From: Serratia sp. DD3
Lineage (GTDB): Bacteria; Pseudomonadota; Gammaproteobacteria; Enterobacterales; Enterobacteriaceae
DNA length: 14,514 bases
Direction of reading: 5' to 3'
Assembly (NCBI RefSeq): GCF_000496755.2
Contig: NZ_AYKS02000065.1
Location: 1 to 14,514 of the forward strand
In this document: piece by piece, positions 1-5,590 of the stretch
Position numbering within the stretch: position 1 is the stretch's first letter
How the letters are laid out: each line of letters begins with the position of its first letter
Translations under genes and position numbers: made by a program
The notes under the pieces: model-generated
Database searches by the model: none
What the model was told of the DNA's origin: nothing
Seen by the model: only the letters and a program-made list of their open reading frames with translations

Positions 1-115
1 AAATCAACCGTTCTGCCGCTCCCTGGCTTATTTTATCTTATTGATCCAACACACCATCCTTTTTATTAATCGACAACCTATGCCATAGGTTCTACGCCAA
101 CCATTTCTGGATATG
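1..115 (-). pseudogene. Effector-tail remnant 1 (3' end of a VasX-like gene), cut by window edge
   Basis: Minus-strand translation gives IQKWLA*NLWHRLSINKK..., colinear with IQKWLGRCLWRRIPVKA... of the intact effector (residues about 831 onward). Two in-frame stops are seen: TAG at 92-94 and TAA at 38-40, 54 nt apart, so this copy has no frameshift. About 22 bases that would encode the FLAGANK part are missing compared with remnants 2 and 3. The sequence is still homologous to them at base 1, so the end of the tail and perhaps another B gene lie outside the window. Confidence 0.75.
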
Positions 116-147
116 AATTCTTCTCCCTCTTTCCCCTGAGTATTGAC

Positions 148-1128
148 TTATTTTTTATCTTTACGCTTGTCCTTAAAAATATCTCGCCACGGTGTTTTAT
201 GGTTATTCTCTGCCGTGACCCTATAAGGATCATCCGCAGCCACCGGGCATAATGCTTCAATTTCTGCTGACCAAATAGGTCGTTTGCTGGTGATAATGGC
301 AATATAACGGGGAATGCTAAAAATAAAACTTAATAAAAATATAAACGGGAACAATATCGGTAACAGGAATAGCGGTATACCATCATATTGTGAGATTAAA
401 TACAATAGACCAAAGTTATAGCTTTCCCGTTTATGTTCAATCGGCAGACAAAAATCCACCACCGATATCACTGCCTGTGGCCCCTCTTCCATATAGCGGC
501 GCACAAATTCCCAATGGTGTTTCAGCGGTTCACGATCACCGTGGGTTGCTGGCAGGCAGAAAGTATCGACCACTGTGATATTATCCTCTGCCAATACATG
601 GCCACTGATATAGTAATCTTTACTCGCACCTTTTCCATGGCTCAAACCGAGAGTAAAAAATACCTTGCCCCAAGGCACTGAGTAGCTAGAGCCATCAATA
701 CGGTGGGCATGCACCATACGGTTTTTTCTATCAAAGCGAATTGGGTAGTGCGTCCAGGCAAACCATTCGGTTTTAAGCAACTTTAACATCCAGTAAATTG
801 CTGGTACTGACACTACTGTAAAAAATATAATGGTAAAAAAGGCAGTCAAATTAAAGTTTCGATTAAGGAATATAAAAATTACCGATATTAAAAAAATAGA
901 AAACATAGAAAACCCAACAAAACTCACAAGACTACCTATTCCCTTAGGTGAGTAGTATTTATCTACCAATTCCATATAGTTAGAGTTTAAATTAATAACA
1001 CTCACTTCCGGTGCTAGAGATTGATTTTTTAAATCAATCTGTTCATGTTGCTTAAGTTGATATTGTCTTTCTTGCTCATTCAATGGACGATTGAATTTAA
1101 ACTTTGGAAACAGCCCGTAATAATCCAT
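148..1128 (-). CDS. Putative T6SS immunity membrane protein, DUF6708-like (A gene, unit I)
   Basis: 326 aa. Seen: a soluble N-terminus (1-60) rich in Q/E/K, a hydrophobic hairpin (about 66-88 and 95-118), a soluble beta-rich region (120-240) with the motif YPIRFDRKNRMVHAHR and a conserved aromatic/basic stretch, a third long hydrophobic segment (about 251-273), and a Lys-rich tail ending DKRKDKK. This layout recalls DUF6708 proteins found next to VasX-like T6SS effectors; that family name is from memory. Inferred role: inner-membrane immunity protein blocking a pore-forming toxin. The start is 1 nt after the TAA of the upstream B gene, with no nearby Shine-Dalgarno sequence, so translation is probably coupled. 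Against its paralogues at 2033-3016 and 3930-4910 nearly everything is identical except residues about 62-118. Residue 154 is Gly where both paralogues have Asp (VPWGKV versus VPWDKV). It is the copy farthest from the intact effector and is presumably an orphan immunity gene. Confidence 0.8.
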   Translation of the reverse strand: MDYYGLFPKFKFNRPLNEQERQYQLKQHEQIDLKNQSLAPEVSVINLNSNYMELVDKYYSPKGIGSLVSFVGFSMFSIFLISVIFIFLNRNFNLTAFFTIIFFTVVSVPAIYWMLKLLKTEWFAWTHYPIRFDRKNRMVHAHRIDGSSYSVPWGKVFFTLGLSHGKGASKDYYISGHVLAEDNITVVDTFCLPATHGDREPLKHHWEFVRRYMEEGPQAVISVVDFCLPIEHKRESYNFGLLYLISQYDGIPLFLLPILFPFIFLLSFIFSIPRYIAIITSKRPIWSAEIEALCPVAADDPYRVTAENNHKTPWRDIFKDKRKDKK

Positions 1129-1129
1129 A

Positions 1130-1804
1130 TTATTTTTTATCTACCTGATTTTGCTCTTTTCTTTTTTTCAATGCATAAAAGAACAGCGGCACGACAAAAG
1201 GAATAACGAAAATCATCCGTTGCGGGGCAAAGATAAGCCCAGGGATCAGCATCACCATAGCTAAACAGAGCACTACGAATAAGGCTGTTGAACTTGATTC
1301 TTTACTGGATCTAACATTAAGCCCTTGTTCACTGATGATGCGCTCTATCTCATTCGCCATCGCTTTTAGAGCTACGATATCCCCTTGATACTCCTTTCCG
1401 CCGCTATCACCTAGAATATCTAAACCTGAAAAATTTAATTTTTTCTTCTCTGTATAAATTTTAAAGCTAAATATCTTGTTAAGGTCATTAACCTTAAATA
1501 TGGTTATATCTTTAACCTTTATCTCCCCAAATCTTTCTGATGATAGCTTTTCATTATCTAGAGTTACTTTATCCCATAATGAATTCCTCTCAATATAATT
1601 TGAAATCATAGTCATCAATGGTATCATAATTATACCTAACACGACCACAGAAACAATAATCATCCAAGCCTCTAAATTTTTTATAAAATAACTTATATAA
1701 ACAAGAGACCCAATACTGATAAACATTAATAACAAAAATGCAAACACAAATGATGTTGCTATTATCCGTTTCTTTCGCGGCGTATATCTATATGAATAAA
1801 CCAT
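1130..1804 (-). CDS. Putative T6SS immunity partner membrane protein (B gene, unit I)
   Basis: 224 aa with the start chosen here, ATG at 1804. A longer frame opens at a GTG at 1840, but ATG 1804 has AAGGA at a 7-nt spacing and gives exactly the 224 aa of the paralogue at 4912-5586; the GTG lies inside the effector-tail remnant. Seen: N-terminal YSYRYTPRKKR, a hydrophobic hairpin (about 14-36 and 45-67), a soluble region with WDKVTLDNEKLSS and LNKIFSFKIYT, a C-terminal hydrophobic pair with CLAMVMLIPGLIFAP, and a Lys-rich tail ending VDKK. No family recognised with certainty. Hairpin followed by short beta-strand-like segments suggests a membrane-anchored PH-like domain, as an inference. Always paired with an A gene, so probably the second half of a two-protein immunity system. 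Its last 50 codons match unit III better than unit II. Confidence 0.78.
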   Translation of the reverse strand: MVYSYRYTPRKKRIIATSFVFAFLLLMFISIGSLVYISYFIKNLEAWMIIVSVVVLGIIMIPLMTMISNYIERNSLWDKVTLDNEKLSSERFGEIKVKDITIFKVNDLNKIFSFKIYTEKKKLNFSGLDILGDSGGKEYQGDIVALKAMANEIERIISEQGLNVRSSKESSSTALFVVLCLAMVMLIPGLIFAPQRMIFVIPFVVPLFFYALKKRKEQNQVDKK

Positions 1805-1808
1805 AAAA

Positions 1809-2002
1809 TTATCCTTCGCCCAATGCCAATTTAAAGTCACTTATTTCCATTTGCACATTTGGGCAAATCAACCGTTCTGCCGCTCCCTGGCTTATTTTAT
1901 CTTATTGATCCAACACACCATCCTTTTTATTAATCGACACCTATGCCATAGGTTCTACGCCAACCATTTCTGGATATCATGTTTATTAGCACCAGCCAAA
2001 AA
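1809..2002 (-). pseudogene. Effector-tail remnant 2 (3' end of a divergent VasX-like gene)
   Basis: Translates on the minus strand as FLAGANKHDIQKWLA*NLWHR, then after a one-base loss as DKISQGAAERLICP and MEISDFKLALGEG*, matching FLAINEQDNIQKWL, CLWRR, KLPIWP and MEMSELKLALEEG* of the intact effector in the same order and nearly the same spacing (65 versus 64 codons). It contains TAG at 1955-1957 and TAA at 1902-1904. The final TAA (1809-1811) is 4 nt before the ATG of the unit I B gene, the same spacing as effector stop to B gene at 5586-5593. The protein differs enough from the resident effector to come from a separate allele. Confidence 0.85.
1812..1816 (-). promoter_or_regulatory. Ribosome binding site AAGGA that fixes the unit I B-gene start
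   Basis: AAGGA, 7 nt from ATG 1804. It supports ATG 1804 over the GTG at 1840, which has no such site and lies inside the tail remnant. Confidence 0.75.
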
Positions 2003-2032
2003 TTCTTCTCCCTCTTTCACCTGAGTATTGAC

Positions 2033-3016
2033 TTATTTTTTATCTTTACGCTTGTCCTTAAAAATATCTCGCCACGGTGTTTTATGGTTATTCTCTGCCG
2101 TGACCCTATAAGGATCATCCGCAGCCACCGGGCATAATGCTTCAATTTCTGCTGACCAGATAGGTCGTTTGCTGGTGATAATGGCAATATAACGGGGAAT
2201 GCTAAAAATAAAACTTAATAAAAATATAAACGGGAACAATATCGGTAACAGGAATAGTGGTATACCATCATATTGTGAGATTAAATACAATAGACCAAAG
2301 TTATAGCTTTCCCGTTTATGTTCAATCGGCAGACAAAAATCCACCACCGATATCACTGCCTGTGGCCCCTCTTCCATATAGCGGCGCACAAATTCCCAAT
2401 GGCGTTTCAGCGGCTCACGAGCCCCATGGGTGGCGGGCAGACAGAAGGTATCGACCACTGTGATATTATCCTCTGCTAGCACATGACCACTGATATAGTA
2501 ATCTTTACTCGCGCCTTTTCCATGGCTCAAGCCTAGAGTAAAAAATACCTTATCCCAAGGCACCGAGTAGCTAGAGCCATCAATACGGTGCGCATGCACC
2601 ATACGGTTTTTTCTATCAAAGCGAATTGGGTAGTGCGTCCAGGCAAACCATTCGGTTTTGAGTAAAATAAACATAAAAATTACCATTGGTACTCCAAACA
2701 ATAGAATAAAAAAAAGAAATCCAATGTCCTCCCAAGATATACTATATTGAAATAATGTTGCTAATACCATATATAGTAATACTGATAAGGTAGCAATAAA
2801 GCCAACCGAGCTTATTAGAGTCCCCACCCCCTTAGCTGAGTAGTATTTATCTACCAACTCCATATAGTTAGTGTTTAAAGTAATAACACTTGCTTCCGAT
2901 GCTAGAGATTGATTTTTTAAATCAATCTGTTCATGTTGCTTAAGTTGATATTGTCTTTCTTGCTCATTCAATGAGCGATTGAATTTAAACTTTGGAAACA
3001 GCCCATAATAATCCAT
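2033..3016 (-). CDS. Putative T6SS immunity membrane protein, DUF6708-like (A gene, unit II)
   Basis: 327 aa paralogue of the proteins at 148-1128 and 3930-4910, with the same layout: soluble N-terminus, membrane hairpin (about 62-118), beta-rich soluble domain containing VPWDKVFF, a hydrophobic segment near 252-274 and a Lys-rich tail. Its hairpin is the most divergent of the three (for example YSAKGVGTLIS instead of YSPKGIGSLVS, and FGVPMVIFMFILLKTEWF instead of PAIYWMLKLLKTEWF). The bases at about 2405-2490 carry a dense patch of mostly silent differences from the other two copies, with D199A-type change (HGAREP versus HGDREP), suggesting gene conversion from a further allele. Starts 1 nt after the stop of its B gene. 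Inferred to be an orphan immunity protein against an allele of the resident pore-forming effector. Confidence 0.8.
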   Translation of the reverse strand: MDYYGLFPKFKFNRSLNEQERQYQLKQHEQIDLKNQSLASEASVITLNTNYMELVDKYYSAKGVGTLISSVGFIATLSVLLYMVLATLFQYSISWEDIGFLFFILLFGVPMVIFMFILLKTEWFAWTHYPIRFDRKNRMVHAHRIDGSSYSVPWDKVFFTLGLSHGKGASKDYYISGHVLAEDNITVVDTFCLPATHGAREPLKRHWEFVRRYMEEGPQAVISVVDFCLPIEHKRESYNFGLLYLISQYDGIPLFLLPILFPFIFLLSFIFSIPRYIAIITSKRPIWSAEIEALCPVAADDPYRVTAENNHKTPWRDIFKDKRKDKK

Positions 3017-3017
3017 A

Positions 3018-3701
3018 TTATTTTTTATCTACCTGCTTTTTCTCTTTTCTTTTTTTCAATGCATAAAAGAATAATGGTACTATAAATGGAATAACAAATA
3101 TCATCCGTTGCGGGGCAAAGATAAGCCCAGGGATCAGCATCACCATAGCTAAGCAGAGCAATGCAAACAATACCGTTGAGCTAGATTCTTTACTGGTTCT
3201 AACATTAAGCCCTTGTTCACTGATGATGCGCTCTATCTCATTCGCCATTGCTTTTAGAGCAACGATATCCCCTTCATATTCCTTTCCGCCGCTATCACCT
3301 AGAATATCTAAACCTGAAAAATTTAATTTTTTCTTCTCTGTATAAATTTTAAAGCTAAATATCTTGTTAAGATCACTAATCTTAAATAAAACTATGTCTT
3401 TAACCTTTATCTCCCCAAATCTTTCTGATGATAGCTTTTCATTATCTAGAGTTACTTTATCCCATAATGAATTTTTTTCAATGTAATTAGAAATCCCAGC
3501 TAGCAATGGCACTCCGATAACAACCAATGACATTATGAATATTGGGAATGCCCATTCACCAGCCCACTGAGACAGAATAACCTCCCCTCCCATAAAAATA
3601 AATGAACCTAGACTAATAAACATGCCAATTAAAAACATTGCAACCAGTGATGTTGCTATTATCCGTTTTTTTCTAGGCGTATATCTATACGAATAAACCA
3701 T
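3018..3701 (-). CDS. Putative T6SS immunity partner membrane protein (B gene, unit II)
   Basis: 227 aa with ATG at 3701, chosen because AAGGA lies 7 nt upstream and the N-terminus then aligns with its paralogues (MVYSYRYTPRKKR). A GTG at 3737 would add 12 residues that overlap the effector-tail remnant. Seen: a variable hydrophobic hairpin (about 14-70, three residues longer than in the other copies), a conserved soluble region (WDKVTLDNEKLSS, LNKIFSFKIYT, LDILGDSGG) almost identical to unit I, a C-terminal membrane pair with CLAMVMLIPGLIFAP, and a Lys-rich end. The terminal segment uses different codons and a few different residues from units I and III. Function not known from sequence; co-duplication with the A gene suggests a joint immunity role at the inner membrane. 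Confidence 0.78.
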   Translation of the reverse strand: MVYSYRYTPRKKRIIATSLVAMFLIGMFISLGSFIFMGGEVILSQWAGEWAFPIFIMSLVVIGVPLLAGISNYIEKNSLWDKVTLDNEKLSSERFGEIKVKDIVLFKISDLNKIFSFKIYTEKKKLNFSGLDILGDSGGKEYEGDIVALKAMANEIERIISEQGLNVRTSKESSSTVLFALLCLAMVMLIPGLIFAPQRMIFVIPFIVPLFFYALKKRKEKKQVDKK

Positions 3702-3705
3702 AAAA

Positions 3706-3899
3706 CCATCCTTCGCCCAATGCCAATTTAAAGTCACTTATTTCCATTTGCACATTTGGGCAAATCAACCGTTCTGCCGCTCCCTGGCTTATTTTATCTT
3801 ATTGATCCAACACACCATCCTTTTTATTAATCGACACCTATGCCATAGGTTCTACGCCAACCATTTCTGGATATGATGTTTATTAGCACCAGCCAAAAA
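3706..3899 (-). pseudogene. Effector-tail remnant 3 (3' end of a divergent VasX-like gene)
   Basis: Almost identical to the remnant at 1809-2002, with the same two internal stops and the same one-base deletion relative to remnant 1. Here the terminal stop codon has itself changed: GGA TAA has become GGA TGG, so the frame would run on into the B gene in another frame. The AAGGA that formed the end of the toxin gene is kept and now serves only as the ribosome binding site of the unit II B gene. Confidence 0.85.
3709..3713 (-). promoter_or_regulatory. Ribosome binding site AAGGA that fixes the unit II B-gene start
   Basis: AAGGA, 7 nt from ATG 3701; same arrangement as at 1812-1816. It supports the shorter 227-aa product. 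Confidence 0.75.
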
Positions 3900-3929
3900 T
3901 TCTTCTCCCTCTTTCACCTGAGTATTGAC

Positions 3930-4910
3930 TTATTTTTTATCTTTACGCTTGTCCTTAAAAATATCTCGCCACGGTGTTTTATGGTTATACTCTGCCGTGA
4001 CCCTATAAGGATCATCCGCAGCCACCGGGCATAATGCTTCAATTTCTGCTGACCAAATAGGTCGTTTGCTGGTGATAATGGCAATATAACGGGGAATGCT
4101 AAAAATAAAACTTAATAAAAATATAAACGGGAACAAAATCGGTAATAGGAATAGGGGTATACCATCATATTGTGAGATTAAATACAATAGACCAAAGTTA
4201 TAGCTTTCCCGTTTATGTTCAATCGGCAGACAAAAATCCACCACCGATATCACTGCCTGTGGCCCCTCTTCCATATAGCGGCGTACAAATTCCCAATGGC
4301 GTTTCAACGGCTCACGATCACCGTGGGTTGCTGGCAGGCAGAAAGTATCAACCACTGTGATATTATCCTCTGCCAATACATGGCCACTGATATAGTAATC
4401 TTTACTCGCACCTTTTCCATGGCTCAAACCGAGAGTAAAAAATACCTTATCCCAAGGCACCGAGTAGCTAGAGCCATCAAGACGGTGGGCATGCACCATA
4501 CGGTTTTTTCTATCAAAACGAATTGGGTAGTGCGTCCAGGCAAACCATTCGGTTTTAAGCAACTTTAACATCCAGTAAATTGCTGGTACACATGTTATTA
4601 CAATAAATATGAACGTACCAAGTGCGGCCCAGCTAAAATCTTCCCCAGCAAACAGAATAGTTACCATGATAAAAAAAACAGTAACTATAGAAAAACCACA
4701 AGAACTCACAAGACTACCTATTCCCTTAGGTGAGTAATATTTGTCTACCAACTCCATATAGTTAGAATTAAAAGTAATAACACTCACTTCCGGTGCCAAA
4801 GATTGATTTTTTAAATCAATCTGTTCATGCTGCTTAAGTTGATATTGTCTTTCTTGCTCATTCAATGGACGATTGAATTTAAACTTTGGAAACAGCCCGT
4901 AATAATCCAT
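3930..4910 (-). CDS. Presumed cognate T6SS immunity membrane protein, DUF6708-like (A gene, unit III)
   Basis: 326 aa. Second gene after the intact effector, so with its B partner it is the likely cognate immunity. Same domain order as its paralogues: N-terminal soluble segment, membrane hairpin (about 66-118, sequence FIMVTILFAGEDFSW unique to this copy), soluble beta-rich domain with YPIRFDRKNRMVHAHR and VPWDKVFF, a third hydrophobic stretch (about 251-273) and a basic tail. Flanks of the hairpin (YSPKGIGSLVS, PAIYWMLKLLK) are shared with unit I but not unit II. Starts 1 nt after the stop of the B gene and is probably translated by reinitiation. DUF6708 membership is recalled, not computed; the immunity function is inferred from position and from the membrane nature of both toxin and protein. 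Confidence 0.82.
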   Translation of the reverse strand: MDYYGLFPKFKFNRPLNEQERQYQLKQHEQIDLKNQSLAPEVSVITFNSNYMELVDKYYSPKGIGSLVSSCGFSIVTVFFIMVTILFAGEDFSWAALGTFIFIVITCVPAIYWMLKLLKTEWFAWTHYPIRFDRKNRMVHAHRLDGSSYSVPWDKVFFTLGLSHGKGASKDYYISGHVLAEDNITVVDTFCLPATHGDREPLKRHWEFVRRYMEEGPQAVISVVDFCLPIEHKRESYNFGLLYLISQYDGIPLFLLPILFPFIFLLSFIFSIPRYIAIITSKRPIWSAEIEALCPVAADDPYRVTAEYNHKTPWRDIFKDKRKDKK

Positions 4911-4911
4911 A

Positions 4912-5586
4912 TTATTTTTTATCTACCTGATTTTTATCTTTTCTTTTTTTCAATGCATAAAAGAACAGCGGCACGACAAAAGGAATAACGAAAATCATCC
5001 GTTCCGGGGCAAAGATAAGCCCAGGGATCAGCATCACCATAGCTAAACAGAGTAGTAAAAATAAAACATTCGAGTTAGAATCTTTAATGACCTTAATATT
5101 AGCCTCTCCTTCTAAAATAACACTTTCCAACCTATCAACCATTTTTTTTAAAGCTATCTTATCATCTTTATATTCATCACCACCATCATCACCTAAAATT
5201 TCCAGACATGAAAACTTAAATGTTTCCTTGCTGGTGATAATCTTAAAACTAAATATTTTATTAAGATCGTCAACTTTAAATTTCTTTATTTCTTTAAACT
5301 TTATATCACCATATCTAGATGATGATATTCTATCGTCATCTATCTTTACTTTATCCCAGTGAGAATTTCTTTTTATGTAACTTTCAATCAAAAAACCTAG
5401 TGGCGTCGTAATTATAAAGAATACCACCACACAACCAGCAATAGCCCACCCATTCAATACGTTCAACAAATCATATTTATAAAAAAACCATATGAGAACC
5501 AAAGTTAAGCCAATGTAAAACATCAACGAAAGAAATATTGACATAATTCTGACTTTTCTCGGCACATATCTATATGAATAGAACAT
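4912..5586 (-). CDS. Presumed cognate T6SS immunity partner membrane protein (B gene, unit III)
   Basis: 224 aa, ATG at 5586, 4 nt after the effector TGA, with GAGGGG upstream as ribosome binding site. Seen: MFYSYRYVPRKVR, a hydrophobic hairpin (14-36, 45-67), a soluble Lys/Asp-rich region (WDKVKIDDDRISSS, LNKIFSFKIIT, LEILGDDGG), C-terminal hydrophobic pair (about 174-193 and 197-213) and the tail KKRKDKNQVDKK. Residues 1-175 are much more divergent from the other two B proteins than those are from each other, while the last 50 residues and the DNA at about 4914-5057 are nearly identical to unit I. Being directly behind the toxin gene, it is expected to be toxin-specific. No family name can be given with confidence; a PH-like soluble domain is only a guess. 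Confidence 0.8.
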   Translation of the reverse strand: MFYSYRYVPRKVRIMSIFLSLMFYIGLTLVLIWFFYKYDLLNVLNGWAIAGCVVVFFIITTPLGFLIESYIKRNSHWDKVKIDDDRISSSRYGDIKFKEIKKFKVDDLNKIFSFKIITSKETFKFSCLEILGDDGGDEYKDDKIALKKMVDRLESVILEGEANIKVIKDSNSNVLFLLLCLAMVMLIPGLIFAPERMIFVIPFVVPLFFYALKKRKDKNQVDKK

Positions 5587-5590
5587 TATA

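Larger units (their letters stand above)
1..1864 (-). repeat. Tandem unit I: tail remnant, A gene, B gene
   Basis: First copy of a tandem direct repeat. Base 1 corresponds to base 1865 and base 3762 (start of AAATCAACCG in each). The copy is slightly shorter than copy II because of a 22-base deletion in the spacer and a shorter B gene. Confidence 0.85.
1865..3761 (-). repeat. Tandem unit II: tail remnant, A gene, B gene
   Basis: Second copy, 1897 bases from its AAATCAACCG to that of copy III. Spacer, most of the A gene and the soluble part of the B gene are close to identical to copy I; the hairpin-coding stretches are not. Confidence 0.88.
3762..5586 (-). repeat. Tandem unit III: tail remnant, A gene, B gene (effector-proximal)
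   Basis: Third copy, adjoining the intact effector. Homology to copies I and II is high through the spacer, the A gene and the last 140 or so bases of the B gene, then falls sharply near 5057 and stays low to the effector. Its right-hand boundary is the intact effector tail where the others have the decayed tail. Confidence 0.85.

Noticed and set aside
78..302. 74-codon minus-strand frame at the left edge
   Set aside because: Overlaps the end of the unit I A gene in another frame and runs into the tail remnant; no family resemblance.
1841..2032. Promoter within the spacer that could express orphan immunity genes independently
   Set aside because: TTGGAT and ATAAAAT-like boxes exist but not at proper spacing; the AT-rich remnant gives chance matches.
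4215..4568. Plus-strand frames of 60-120 codons repeated inside each A gene
   Set aside because: They are antisense shadows that recur because the A genes themselves are repeated; no ribosome binding site or recognisable protein.
1..5586. CRISPR array or insertion sequence as explanation of the repeats
   Set aside because: The repeats are 1.9 kb gene-containing units with no transposase, no terminal inverted repeats and no short regularly spaced repeats.
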